Position numbers and translations under genes: made by a program
Shown: positions 16,589 to 25,466 of the stretch, in pieces
How the letters are laid out: the number at the start of each line of letters is the position of its first letter
Position numbering within the stretch: position 1 is the first letter of the stretch
The notes under the pieces: generated by a model
Database searches by the model: none
Seen by the model: the letters and a program-made list of their open reading frames with translations, nothing else
Told to the model about the DNA's origin: nothing
Source: an uncultured Lachnospiraceae bacterium
GTDB taxonomy: Bacteria > Bacillota > Clostridia > Lachnospirales > Lachnospiraceae
Assembly: GCA_910578645.1 (NCBI GenBank)
Contig: CAJTQI010000005.1
Location: forward strand, 62,001 to 126,000
DNA: 64,000 nucleotides
Reading direction: 5' to 3'

Positions 16589-17563
16589 CTACATACTTTT
16601 CACCAACCGCTCCAACTCTTCAAAGCTCTCCATCATATTGACGCTCTGGCGCAGCCTGGCAGAATGAGGCATTCCCGCCGTATACCAGGACACATGCTTG
16701 CGCATTTCCCGCACCCCCGTATACTCTCCTTTACATGCCAACTGAAGCCTGGCATGGCGCAAAACCGTCGCCCTCACTTCTTCCGCATCAGGTTTTGTAA
16801 GCTTCTCCCCACTCTCCAGATAAGCCTTTATCTGGCCAAATATCCATGGATTGCCACGGGCCGCGCGGCCCACCATAACACCGTCACATCCCGTCTGTCT
16901 GAGCATTTCCTCCGCCTGCAGACCGTCAGTGACATCCCCATTCCCAATCACCGGAATGGATATATTTTCTTTTACCTTTGCGATAACCTCCCAGTCAGCC
17001 TCCCCTGCGTAATACTGTTCCCTCGTCCTGCCATGTACCGCCACCGCCGACGCACCTGCCGCCTCCGCTATTTTTGCAATTTCTACGGCATTCACATGGG
17101 TTTCGTCGAATCCTTTACGTATTTTCACAGTTACAGGCTTACGGATGGCTTTCACGACAGCCGACACAATCTCTTCTACCAGTCTGGGTTGTTTCATAAG
17201 AGCCGAGCCTTCTCCATTGTTGACCACTTTAGGCACAGGGCATCCCATGTTGATATCCAGAATGTCAAAGGGCCTGTCCTCAATCTTTTTTGCCATTTCA
17301 CTGAGAATCCCGGGGTCTGAGCCAAACAACTGCAAAGACACTTTTCCCTCCTGCGGATGAATCTCCAACAGGCTCTCCGTATTCTTATTTTTGTATAGAA
17401 TTGCCTTGGCGCTGACCATCTCCATGCAGCACATACCTGCCCCCTGCTCACTGCACAGCAAACGAAAAGGCAGGTCGGTCACGCCTGCCATAGGAGCCAG
17501 TATTATATTATTGTCCAAAGTGACGCTACCCACCGTCAGCCTGTGTAACAGAGCACTCATCAA
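16589..17563 (-). CDS. dusB: tRNA-dihydrouridine synthase (DusB type)
   Basis: 324 residues. FMN-binding TIM barrel of the Dus family: APMAGVTDLPFRLLC near the N-terminus, DINMGCPVPKVVNNGEGSAL containing the catalytic cysteine, VTVKIRKGFD, AVAVHGRTREQYY and PVIGNGDV, then DGVMVGRAARGNPWIF for phosphate binding. It reduces uridine to dihydrouridine in tRNA. The ATG overlaps the stop of the upstream 127-residue gene (ATGA type), so translation is coupled. The birA-DUF-dusB order looks like one operon. Confidence 0.95.
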   Translation of the reverse strand: MMSALLHRLTVGSVTLDNNIILAPMAGVTDLPFRLLCSEQGAGMCCMEMVSAKAILYKNKNTESLLEIHPQEGKVSLQLFGSDPGILSEMAKKIEDRPFDILDINMGCPVPKVVNNGEGSALMKQPRLVEEIVSAVVKAIRKPVTVKIRKGFDETHVNAVEIAKIAEAAGASAVAVHGRTREQYYAGEADWEVIAKVKENISIPVIGNGDVTDGLQAEEMLRQTGCDGVMVGRAARGNPWIFGQIKAYLESGEKLTKPDAEEVRATVLRHARLQLACKGEYTGVREMRKHVSWYTAGMPHSARLRQSVNMMESFEELERLVKSM

Positions 17564-17943
17564 TCTTCTCCCACTTCTTCTAACACCGTCTGGTCATGCA
17601 GGATAAATATCCTGTAGTATAGCTGCAGCGACTCGAGCATCTCCTGCCTGTTCCTGCGGATTTCCCCGACTAAGAGCCCGCTGCTTACTTCGTCATAGAG
17701 AAGGTCGTCTTCTTCCGCGTCAGTCTCGAAGGAAATACTTCCGTCCTCCTCGAAGACAATGGTAAAAACGCCTCCCACTTCCTCCGTAAAAAGCACACAG
17801 ATTACATGCAGTTCTTCTTTGACAGACTCCGGAATCCCTGCAAACTGCTCGTTAAAATAATATTTCTGCTGATAGGCATTGGCCCCGCACAGCACCACTC
17901 TCTCCCCAGGCTGTCCGCCCTTGTCTGTATATTCTCCCATCAC
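17560..17943 (-). CDS. Small conserved protein, DUF6145-like
   Basis: 127 residues, acidic, no membrane segment. It contains VLCGANAYQQKYYFNEQF, a CVLFTEEVGGVFTIVFEEDG strand pair and an acidic stretch (DAEEDDLLYDEVSS), ending in a helix LQLYYRIFILHDQ. From memory this resembles a clostridial family of unknown function (DUF6145) usually found between birA and dusB; I cannot verify the accession. It overlaps both neighbours by 4 bases, which points to tight co-expression with biotin ligase and dihydrouridine synthase. Confidence 0.7.
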   Translation of the reverse strand: MMGEYTDKGGQPGERVVLCGANAYQQKYYFNEQFAGIPESVKEELHVICVLFTEEVGGVFTIVFEEDGSISFETDAEEDDLLYDEVSSGLLVGEIRRNRQEMLESLQLYYRIFILHDQTVLEEVGED

Positions 17944-18950
17944 ACATACCCATACAGTCCGCGCACCGATACTTCGCCCGCATAAACCTGTACTCTTTCC
18001 CCATCCTCTTTTTCCACAATCAGCTCTCCTCTGCCGTTGATTCCCCTGGATATACCCACGTATTCTCCCGCAGGGTCAAGCACTTTAACTTGCGCCCCAA
18101 CTCCCTGCAAATGTTCCTGGTACGCTTTCTGTAAATTAGACAAGTCCAATGTTTCCAGGAACGCATCGTAATTCTTTTCAAATTTCTCAAGCACCTTCTC
18201 AAGCAGTATGGCACGGTTTACCTGCCGTCCCGTCTCTATCTTAAGGGATGTTGCTGTCTGACGTATCTCTTCCTGAAATTCCTCCACATTGCTGTTGTTG
18301 ACGTTGATACCCGCTCCCACAACAATATATTGTATCTCATCCATCTCAGGCGTCATCGTCATCTCCGTCAGCATACCACATAATTTCTTCTTGTTTAACA
18401 CGATGTCGTTAGGCCATTTAATCATGGCAGGCACCTTAGCCACTTCCTCCACAGCCTCCGCCACGCTCAGTGCCATAACAAGTGTAATCATAGATGCCTT
18501 ATCCGGTGCAAAATCCGGCCTAAGAAGCATGGTAAAAGAAAGGGCCGTCCCGGACAACGTCTGCCATTTACGCCCTCTGCGCCCTTTCCCCGCATTCTGG
18601 ATGTCCGCAACCACTATAGTGCCATGGGGCTCGCCTTCCTCCGCGAAACGTTTCGCATCGGTATTGGTGGAGCCTGTGACATCGAAATAATAAACTTTCT
18701 TCCCGGCCCATTTTGTAGCCAACCTGCTTATAATCTCGCTCTGGGACAGAATATCCTCCGTCCCTTCTGTCAGACGGTAACCTTTACCGGACACTGACTC
18801 AATCTGATAGCCTTCCTCTTTAAGCTGATTGATTACTTTCCAGACCGCAGTTCTGGTAACTGCAAAACGCTCGCACATCTGTTGTCCTGACACATAATCC
18901 TCACTGTTTCTGAGAAGCGCCAGTATATTTGATTTATCTGTTTTTTTCAT
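17940..18950 (-). CDS. birA: BirA, biotin-protein ligase and repressor
   Basis: 336 residues, the length of the two-domain form. Residues ~1-65 hold a winged helix-turn-helix (RFAVTRTAVWKVINQLKEEG), followed by the catalytic domain with STNTDAK, the biotinyl-AMP loop GKGRRGRKWQT, and IKWPNDIVLNKKKLCGML. The C-terminal SH3-like part ends in GEVSVRGLYGYV. The enzyme makes biotinyl-5'-AMP, attaches biotin to carboxylase carrier domains, and with its HTH represses biotin genes. It overlaps the following small gene by 4 bases. No biotin synthesis genes are in the window. Confidence 0.95.
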   Translation of the reverse strand: MKKTDKSNILALLRNSEDYVSGQQMCERFAVTRTAVWKVINQLKEEGYQIESVSGKGYRLTEGTEDILSQSEIISRLATKWAGKKVYYFDVTGSTNTDAKRFAEEGEPHGTIVVADIQNAGKGRRGRKWQTLSGTALSFTMLLRPDFAPDKASMITLVMALSVAEAVEEVAKVPAMIKWPNDIVLNKKKLCGMLTEMTMTPEMDEIQYIVVGAGINVNNSNVEEFQEEIRQTATSLKIETGRQVNRAILLEKVLEKFEKNYDAFLETLDLSNLQKAYQEHLQGVGAQVKVLDPAGEYVGISRGINGRGELIVEKEDGERVQVYAGEVSVRGLYGYV

Positions 18951-19035
18951 ACTGTTATCATACCCTACCTATAGTGCTGTCTGAAAGCCCCTTCTTATCT
19001 GTCCCAAACTGCCTCTACAAAAATAGATACGGGGA

Positions 19036-20034
19036 TTACAGCTTATACTCTCCCAATGTTACCGCCATCACAGCCTTAATCGTGTGCATACGGTTTTCTG
19101 CCTCGTCAAACACGACAGACTGGTCCGACTCGAAGACTTCGTCTGTCACTTCCATCTCGTTTATACCATACTGCTTGCTAATCTCCATGCCGATACCCGT
19201 CTTCAAATCGTGGAATGCAGGCAGGCAATGCATAAAAATCGCATCTTTCCCCGCATACTCCATCACCTGACGGTTGACCTGATAGGGCATCAGGTCGTGC
19301 AGCCTACTCTTCCACACTTCCGCCGGCTCTCCCATGGAAACCCACACATCCGTGCAGACTACATCGGCCCCACCTGCCCCTGCTGCCACGTCCTCTGTCA
19401 ACGTAATGCTGCCACCTGTCCGGGCTGCAATCTCCTTGCACGTATCCACCAACTCTTTTGACGGGAAATACTCCTTGGTAGTGCAGGCAGTGAAATGCAT
19501 TCCCATCTTGGCGCAGGCCACCATCAACGAATTGCCCATATTATAACGCGCGTCTCCCATATAGGTCAATTTAATACCTTTTAAATGTCCGAAATGCTCT
19601 CTGATTGTCAAAAGGTCCGCGAGCATCTGGGTCGGATGGAACTCATTGGTTAACCCGTTCCACACAGGCACCCCGGCATACTCTGCCAATTCCTCCACAA
19701 TCTCCTGTCCAAATCCGCGGTATTCAATGCCCTCGTACATGCGCCCCAGTACCCGGGCCGTATCCGCAATGCTCTCCTTCTTGCCAATCTGCGAGCCTGA
19801 GGGGTCAAGATAGGTTGTCCCCATACCCAAGTCATGAGCTGCAACCTCGAAGGAACAACGCGTCCTTGTACTCGTTTTCTCAAAAATCAGCGCCACATTT
19901 TTTCCCCTGTGAATGTCTATCGGCACGCCTTTCTTTTTCTTATCCTTTAAGTCTGCTGCCACATCCAGCATATATGTAATTTCTTCCGGTGTAAAATCCA
20001 ATAATTTTAAAAAATGACGTCCTGTTAAATTCAT
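19036..20034 (-). CDS. argF: Ornithine carbamoyltransferase
   Basis: 332 residues. Carbamoyl phosphate site FEKTSTRTRCSFEVAAHD, then HPTQMLADLLTIREH, the SMGEP loop that binds ornithine, and the catalytic HCLPAFHD. It converts ornithine and carbamoyl phosphate to citrulline, in either arginine synthesis (ArgF) or the deiminase pathway (ArcB). The sequence length and termini fit both, and no arginine synthesis or arc genes flank it, so the direction is undecided; the argF symbol is the neutral choice. It is monocistronic, with birA 85 bases downstream. Confidence 0.93.
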   Translation of the reverse strand: MNLTGRHFLKLLDFTPEEITYMLDVAADLKDKKKKGVPIDIHRGKNVALIFEKTSTRTRCSFEVAAHDLGMGTTYLDPSGSQIGKKESIADTARVLGRMYEGIEYRGFGQEIVEELAEYAGVPVWNGLTNEFHPTQMLADLLTIREHFGHLKGIKLTYMGDARYNMGNSLMVACAKMGMHFTACTTKEYFPSKELVDTCKEIAARTGGSITLTEDVAAGAGGADVVCTDVWVSMGEPAEVWKSRLHDLMPYQVNRQVMEYAGKDAIFMHCLPAFHDLKTGIGMEISKQYGINEMEVTDEVFESDQSVVFDEAENRMHTIKAVMAVTLGEYKL

Positions 20035-20181
20035 CCTAATCCCTTACCTTTCCATCACTTACAAATTTAAACAATAAACAACAAGCATGGATTTCCGTTT
20101 TAAAATTTAATTCTTAGCCTAATCCTTTATCTTGCACTTTTATGCATCAAGCCAATAACGTATGTTATAAATCTTCCACAT

Positions 20182-20225
20182 GATAAATTGTGGGACAGCC
20201 CTGCCGAACTGTCCCACAATTTATC
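20182..20225. terminator. Strong hairpin after the SPFH gene
   Basis: Perfect 17-bp arms (GATAAATTGTGGGACAG at 20182-20198 and its complement at 20209-20225) with a 10-base loop. No marked T run follows on the minus strand, so it may be a terminator or an mRNA-stabilising stem between the SPFH gene and argF. Confidence 0.6.
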
Positions 20226-20253
20226 AAACCACGTAACTGCGCGGCATTTCAAC

Positions 20254-21174
20254 TTATTTCCACACTTCTTTCACGGAAGCCGCAAGTCCTGCAAGCCCCT
20301 GAATCTCGGACGGAATAATAATCTTGGTTGCCTGGCCGTCCGCCGCTTTCTCGAATGCTTCCAGACTCTTAATCCTAAGCACAGACTCATCCGCGCCAGC
20401 CTCGCGAATCATTCTGATACCGTCTGCGGTAGCCTGCTGTACCTTAAGAATGGCCTCAGCCTCACCTTCCGCCTCACGAATCATCTTCTCCTTCTGGGCT
20501 TCCGCACGCAGAATCGCAGACTGTTTCTCCGCCTCCGCTTCCAATATTGCCGACTCTTTCTTACCTTCCGCAACAAGGACGGTGGACTTCTTCTCACCTT
20601 CCGCACGCAGAATCGCTTCACGACGCTCACGCTCTGCTTTCATCTGCTTCTCCATGGCATCCTGAATGGCCGCCGGAGGAATGATGTTCTTAAGCTCCAC
20701 ACGGTTCACCTTAATTCCCCAAGGGTCGGTAGCGATATCAAGAGATGCTCTCATCTTCGTATTAATCACTTCCCTGGAGGTCAGTGTCTGGTCCAGCTCC
20801 ATCTCGCCGATAATGTTACGCAATGTCGTCGCCGTCAGGTTCTCAATCGCCATAATCGGGTTCTCTACACCGTATGCAAACAGTTTCGGGTCTGTAATCT
20901 GGAAAAACACCACCGTGTCAATCCGCATGGTTACATTATCCTTCGTAATCACCGGCTGCGGCGCGAAATCCACCACCTGTTCTTTCAAGACGACTCTCTT
21001 AGCCACCTTATCGATAAACGGCACCTTAATGTGAAGGCCGACGGACCACGTCTGCTGATATGCGCCCAATCTCTCCACCACATATGCGTGCGCCTGTGGG
21101 ACAATCTTGATACAGGATAACAAAATCATCACCAACAAAATCAAAACTACTACTAATGCAATAATTCCACCCAT
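20254..21174 (-). CDS. SPFH/Band 7 stomatin-like membrane protein
   Basis: 306 residues. A single N-terminal membrane helix (IIALVVVLILLVMILLSCI) is followed by the Band 7 domain, with VVERLGAYQQTW, VPFIDKVAKRV and the conserved TMRIDTVVFFQITDP. Then comes a long Glu/Ala-rich coiled coil of repeated EAEKQSAILRAEAQ-type heptads and a short hydrophobic end. Proteins of this type (QmcA/stomatin) form membrane scaffolds and usually pair with an NfeD protein, as here: the nfeD gene ends two bases upstream. Localisation is the cytoplasmic membrane. Client proteins are unknown. Confidence 0.92.
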   Translation of the reverse strand: MGGIIALVVVLILLVMILLSCIKIVPQAHAYVVERLGAYQQTWSVGLHIKVPFIDKVAKRVVLKEQVVDFAPQPVITKDNVTMRIDTVVFFQITDPKLFAYGVENPIMAIENLTATTLRNIIGEMELDQTLTSREVINTKMRASLDIATDPWGIKVNRVELKNIIPPAAIQDAMEKQMKAERERREAILRAEGEKKSTVLVAEGKKESAILEAEAEKQSAILRAEAQKEKMIREAEGEAEAILKVQQATADGIRMIREAGADESVLRIKSLEAFEKAADGQATKIIIPSEIQGLAGLAASVKEVWK

Positions 21175-21176
21175 TC

Positions 21177-21626
21177 TTAAACCTCTTTTCTCTCCTCGAC
21201 GATTAGCTTCACGCCATTAATCGCCAATACGGTAGCCACTGCCCCCACCGGAAGTTTCACGCCATCCTGCCTTGTTCTCGCAGACCATTCCATGCCACCC
21301 ACATTCACCTGTCCGGTGCCCTGAAGATTATCAATCTCACTGATTACAATGGCCTGGCGCCCCACTAAGCTTTCCGCGTTGGTCCTGACTCTGTCTTTGT
21401 TAAAATACTTGACCGCAAGGGGTCTTGTAAAAAACAACAACACGGCAGAGACAACCAAAAAGAGTATAATCTGCAATGCAAGCGGCGCATGGAATAGCGC
21501 CGCAACCGTCGCAACAAGCGCCCCGCCTGCAAACCAGACAGTCGTGAGTCCCATCGTCAGCAATTCAATAACGACTAATACCACAAGGACAACCAACCAA
21601 AATACGGTCATACTTAAATTAGTCAT
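21177..21626 (-). CDS. NfeD-like membrane protein
   Basis: 149 residues from the ATG at 21626; a TTG at 21635 with GAGTGAGGA upstream is an alternative start. Two or three N-terminal membrane helices (VFWLVVLVVLVVIELLTMG and LQIILFLVVSAVLLFF) precede a C-terminal OB-fold typical of short NfeD proteins (LVGRQAIVISEIDNLQGTGQ and an EWSAR segment). NfeD partners with SPFH proteins; the two genes are separated by two bases here and surely co-transcribed. The long NfeD ClpP-like protease domain is absent. Confidence 0.9.
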   Translation of the reverse strand: MTNLSMTVFWLVVLVVLVVIELLTMGLTTVWFAGGALVATVAALFHAPLALQIILFLVVSAVLLFFTRPLAVKYFNKDRVRTNAESLVGRQAIVISEIDNLQGTGQVNVGGMEWSARTRQDGVKLPVGAVATVLAINGVKLIVEERKEV

Positions 21627-21781
21627 AGCACCCAAGTCCTCACTCCCTTTCCTATCATCTGTTCGTCTGTCGTTAAGCCTTATTTTACTATATCAGGCTA
21701 TAACTGGCAAGTTAATTATTGTATCACGTGGATGGACAGACCAAACGACAACGTCCGTTACCGGCCGGACATTCCACTCAC

Positions 21782-22861
21782 TTACCAGAAAACCTGATGG
21801 TCAATTAATAATCCGTCATGGTTGCCTGCTCTCCTAAAGTGCGTCGCATCGCCCACATTTGTCTCTCCGTTGATGGCAGCACGGGCCGCCTCATAACAGC
21901 TCTCGGAGATGTTACCGCTTGTGTAGACTCTTGCCACCTTACCGTTTAATGCCGGAGTAAACTGTCCGGACGCGAATATAACACCCGATATCGTATTCGG
22001 ATAAGCGCCGCTCCTGACACGGTTCATAACGACTGCGCCCACCGCTAACTTGCCGTTAGACGTTTCGCCTCCTGCTTCACACTGGATAAGCGCTGCAAGC
22101 AGCCTCGTGTCATCACCGCCCACCACGACCGCACCCTGGTTGGCCGTAAGCTTCGCCTGACGCTCCGCTTCTTCTCTCTTCCTAATCGCCACCAAAGTCT
22201 CGCCCTCATCGATATGGAAATCCACATCCACAAATTCCGACGAGACATATCTTGTCTCCCCTTCATAGTTAACGCTAATCCAATCGTCATTGATAAACTC
22301 AATGATTTCCAATTCATCATCGACCGTGAGAAGCCCCACTACTTCCGCATTCCTATTAGGCTCCACGCGCACCCGCAGTATTTCCGTCTCGATTGTGACA
22401 ATCAGATTGCCTACGTCATCCGCCATCGCTTCCGCATCTTCTCCAAAAAGGAGATACTCGTCGCTCGCCCAGCCAATCAAATCGCCGCTTTTTAACCTCG
22501 TCCATCCGTCCCTGCGCTCTAATATTCTGCCCCCACAGTCTTTATATAATACTCCGACTTTGTCAGAATCTTCACTGGCTTCCGACCTTACATTCATCGC
22601 CATCTGCACATTGACCATAACCAAATCGGACTCCTCTGCCGTCTGGGGGCTGTCTGTCGATGCCATTTCTGTCAATTCCTGTATTGCCTGTTCATTCGTG
22701 CTTCCTGTCGTCGGGTCAATAATCTGCGTGATGCCTACACTTAAAGAATCTAAATATTCCTTCTTAGAAGCCGCCTCCGCATCCAAATAGAACATACATG
22801 ATAGTCCCAGACAAAGAATCAGACCGGCAAACAGAATCTGAATCCTTCTGCCTTTCAGCAT
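21782..22861 (-). CDS. SH3-domain cell wall hydrolase, SleB-like
   Basis: 359 residues from the ATG at 22861, chosen because GGAGG lies 8 bases upstream; an earlier ATG at 22879 would overlap that site. An N-terminal signal segment (ILFAGLILCLGLSCMFYL) is followed by two bacterial SH3 domains (around AMNVRSEASEDSDKVGVLY and LRVRVEPNRNAEVVGLL) and a C-terminal Hydrolase_2/SleB domain with LLAALIQCEAGGETSNGKLA, AVGAVVMNRVRSGAYPN and the GQFTPALNG strand. The catalytic glutamate is likely in QCEAGGE. It should act on peptidoglycan outside the membrane, in spore cortex or general wall turnover. A single gene with no tight partner. Confidence 0.9.
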   Translation of the reverse strand: MLKGRRIQILFAGLILCLGLSCMFYLDAEAASKKEYLDSLSVGITQIIDPTTGSTNEQAIQELTEMASTDSPQTAEESDLVMVNVQMAMNVRSEASEDSDKVGVLYKDCGGRILERRDGWTRLKSGDLIGWASDEYLLFGEDAEAMADDVGNLIVTIETEILRVRVEPNRNAEVVGLLTVDDELEIIEFINDDWISVNYEGETRYVSSEFVDVDFHIDEGETLVAIRKREEAERQAKLTANQGAVVVGGDDTRLLAALIQCEAGGETSNGKLAVGAVVMNRVRSGAYPNTISGVIFASGQFTPALNGKVARVYTSGNISESCYEAARAAINGETNVGDATHFRRAGNHDGLLIDHQVFW

Positions 22862-23153
22862 AACACAATCCTCCATCATCTTCTCACATTACCCTCATTA
22901 GACAATGGAATACATTTGTCCCTTTGTCCACTGTGGGTATGATATTATAATAATAAAATATTACAAATATTACAAAAATGTTAAATTTTAAGTCTGGATT
23001 ATTTTAGCAAAACACCTATTCTTTGTCAAGTTTATGCGGCTTGTCCACATCTTATGCCTTTTTGGGACGTCTTTTTTATTTTACGTTTTCTTATTATTTT
23101 GTAACATTTTTTGTTAAAAATAGTTTGTGTAATTCTATTTCCCTCATCTCTTC

Positions 23154-23948
23154 CTATAATTTCTTAGACTGCTCCACCGTCACGGTAAGGGCATCTATAA
23201 CAGCTCCTCGCATCCCCTTCTCTTCCAGGATGCGCACCCCTTGTATTGTGGTGCCGCCCGGTGAACATACCATATCTTTTAATTCCCCCGGATGTTTACC
23301 GCTCTCCAATACAAGCTTCGCCGCACCGTAAACGGCCTGCGCCGCAAACTCATATGCCTGCGCCCTGGGCATTCCCGCCGCCACGCCCCCGTCCGCCATC
23401 GCCTCAATAAACATGAAAACATATGCGGGCGAACTGCCGCTGACCGCGCCTACCACATCTATCATGTGCTCCGATACGACATCTGCCCTGCCGAAACTGG
23501 ACATCAGCTTCTTACTGTAATCTATTTCACCCCGGGATACCCTCGCGTTTGCACAAAGGCCCGTGCATCCCGCTCCGACTAAAGCAGGCGTATTGGGCAT
23601 ACAGCGCACAAGTTTGATTTCTTTTGCAAAAGTATCTTCAATCCAAGCCATCGTCTTACCTGCTGCGATACTGATTATCAAAGTATCTTCCTCCACCACT
23701 TCTCGTATCTCCCGGATGACCGCTTCAAAAAACTGAGGTTTTACCGCAAGCACAAGGACATTTGCCTCTTTTGCCACCTCTGCATTGGTATTCCGAATGC
23801 CTATGCCGTATTCGACATGTACCGCCTCCATAGTCGCACCTGTCTTCGCTGTTCCGATAATATTCCGACTTTCTACAATTTTATTCTTTAACATTCCGGC
23901 TATAATCGCTTTTGCCATATTTCCTAATCCGATAAAACCTATTGTCAT
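23154..23948 (-). CDS. proC: Pyrroline-5-carboxylate reductase
   Basis: 264 residues. N-terminal Rossmann motif GFIGLGNMAKAIIAG, NAD(P)H-binding strand VLVLAVKPQFF, and the C-terminal signature KDMVCSPGGTTIQGVRILEE of ProC. It reduces pyrroline-5-carboxylate to proline. GGGAGAG precedes the ATG at 23948. It is monocistronic; the 292 bases between it and the SleB-like gene (22862-23153) are AT-rich, with nothing I can name. Proline genes proA/proB are not in the window. Confidence 0.95.
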   Translation of the reverse strand: MTIGFIGLGNMAKAIIAGMLKNKIVESRNIIGTAKTGATMEAVHVEYGIGIRNTNAEVAKEANVLVLAVKPQFFEAVIREIREVVEEDTLIISIAAGKTMAWIEDTFAKEIKLVRCMPNTPALVGAGCTGLCANARVSRGEIDYSKKLMSSFGRADVVSEHMIDVVGAVSGSSPAYVFMFIEAMADGGVAAGMPRAQAYEFAAQAVYGAAKLVLESGKHPGELKDMVCSPGGTTIQGVRILEEKGMRGAVIDALTVTVEQSKKL

Positions 23949-24430
23949 TTTCTCTCCCTTTCTGTGTTACAACTTTCTCTTGCTTTTTTCATATTTTTGT
24001 CTAAAATATAATGAGATGAAACAATTTTTCCTGTTTTAAGAACATCAAATAACATGTGGTATATTTTCTCCACAAAATTTTGGCAGGTACTTTTGATTTT
24101 TATTTCAATTTTTTCAGGTTTTCAGGCTGTTTTTAAATCACACCTCATATTTTATCTTAATATAATCTAAATTTAATGTTTTCTCTCGATTCATACCCGT
24201 GTTTTCAATAAACTATATCGTGTTTTTAGTTTTTTCTTCAGCCACAAACATGTTTTTATATACACCATCTGTTATTTTTACAATCCGTTCGATTGATTTC
24301 CTATTTCTCAAGAGGCTAAGAATCTGAAACATCTCCAATCACCTTCTCAACGTCTTCATCAAATCTACATTTAACTTATTTCCATTCTCCTTTAAAGTCA
24401 TACTTCCCAATAAATCTCATTCCTCCCCTT
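23949..24430. other. AT-rich intergenic stretch, 482 bases
   Basis: No RNA family, terminator or long repeat could be recognised. The only coding hint is a short minus-strand frame at 24213-24332, listed separately. Confidence 0.5.
24213..24332 (-). CDS. Possible 39-residue peptide
   Basis: An ATG at 24332, preceded by AAGGTGATTGGAG, opens a frame of 39 codons. The peptide is basic and contains SLLRNRKSIERIVKITDG. The ribosome site is too close to the ATG to be convincing, and there is no similarity I can name. It could be a remnant or chance. Confidence 0.2.
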   Translation of the reverse strand: MFQILSLLRNRKSIERIVKITDGVYKNMFVAEEKTKNTI

Positions 24431-25318
24431 CTAATGTTTACTCAAAACAACCTTTCTCCTCTGTCTGTACGCCTCATATAGGAGTATCGAGGAGGCTACG
24501 GCCGCATTCAACGACTCTACTTTTCCCTCCATCGGGATTCTGAGTATCCCGTCTGCACAGGCAGCCGTCGCTTCCCGCAGTCCGCTCGCTTCATTCCCCA
24601 CAAGAAAGGCCGTGCCTTTCACATAATCAAACTCGTCATAATCTTTAGCGCCTGCCAAGTCTGCCGCATATACACCCACTCCCTGCTCTTGCAGCATACG
24701 GGCTACGGCACGCAAATCCTCCACATAAAGGAAAGGCACCCGATACACGGAGCCCATTGTAGAGCGGATTACCTTCGGATTATATACATCCACCGTCTTG
24801 CTGCTCATAATAATGCCATCTATGCCTGCCCCTTCCCCCACACGAAAAATTGTTCCGAGGTTTCCGGGGTCCTGCAAATCCTCTAACAGAATAAATAACA
24901 TTTGTTTTTTGCCCTTCTCTGTGGCCGCCTTAGCAGCCTGTCCCATATTTTTTTCTTTTCCTGCCATGCTGCAAATATAAATCTTCCCCCGTTTTCCTGT
25001 CAGCATTTCTTCTATATTATAATGGAACTGCCTGACAAGACACAAAATCCCCTGGGGCGTCTTCGTATCCGACATCTTGTCAAAAACTTCATCTGCCACT
25101 ATCTCGCAACTAAGCCTGCCCAATCTGTCTCCATACTGTTCCCATAGCCCGGCTTGCGCCCTCTGGGCGACATACACCTTCTCTATCCTATCCGCCGGCG
25201 CCTCCGCGAACATCTTCATGCCTTCCACCACAAACAGACCGGCCTTGTTGCGTGCTTTTGCTTTCTGTCCAAGCTGTATGACTTCCCTGACAGATTTATT
25301 ATTATAACTTGTAATCAT
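24431..25318 (-). CDS. SpoU/TrmH family RNA 2'-O-methyltransferase
   Basis: 295 residues. A substrate-binding N-terminal domain (NKAGLFVVEGMKMFAEA) is followed by the SPOUT knot: motif 1 ILLEDLQDPGNLGTIFRVGE, motif 2 FLVGNEASGLREA and motif 3 RIPMEGKVESLNAAVASS. Enzymes of this build methylate a ribose in 23S rRNA (RlmB-like, TsnR-like) or tRNA using S-adenosylmethionine. The precise target cannot be read. AAGGAGC precedes the ATG at 25318. An ~20-residue lysine-rich loop (around KEKNMGQAAKAATEKGKK) before motif 1 is an unusual insertion. Confidence 0.9.
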   Translation of the reverse strand: MITSYNNKSVREVIQLGQKAKARNKAGLFVVEGMKMFAEAPADRIEKVYVAQRAQAGLWEQYGDRLGRLSCEIVADEVFDKMSDTKTPQGILCLVRQFHYNIEEMLTGKRGKIYICSMAGKEKNMGQAAKAATEKGKKQMLFILLEDLQDPGNLGTIFRVGEGAGIDGIIMSSKTVDVYNPKVIRSTMGSVYRVPFLYVEDLRAVARMLQEQGVGVYAADLAGAKDYDEFDYVKGTAFLVGNEASGLREATAACADGILRIPMEGKVESLNAAVASSILLYEAYRQRRKVVLSKH

Positions 25319-25391
25319 GAACGCTTAGCTCCTTCTATTTTATATTTTACTCCCTTTTTAAAAAAGTGTTTCTATTTTCACCGGGCATACA

Positions 25392-25422
25392 ATTCCCCGC
25401 AAACTCACCATCTGCGGGGAAT
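25392..25422 (-). terminator. Hairpin after pfkA
   Basis: Perfect arms ATTCCCCGC (25392-25400) and GCGGGGAAT (25414-25422), 45 bases past the pfkA stop. The U tract is poor. Confidence 0.5.
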
Positions 25423-25466
25423 ATAAATTCTATTATGAAATTAATCTCTCATATGCAAAGTTCATG

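Noticed and set aside
20188..21120. A 310-codon plus-strand frame opposite the SPFH gene
   Set aside because: Antisense shadow rich in His, Arg and Cys, with no motif and no ribosome site.
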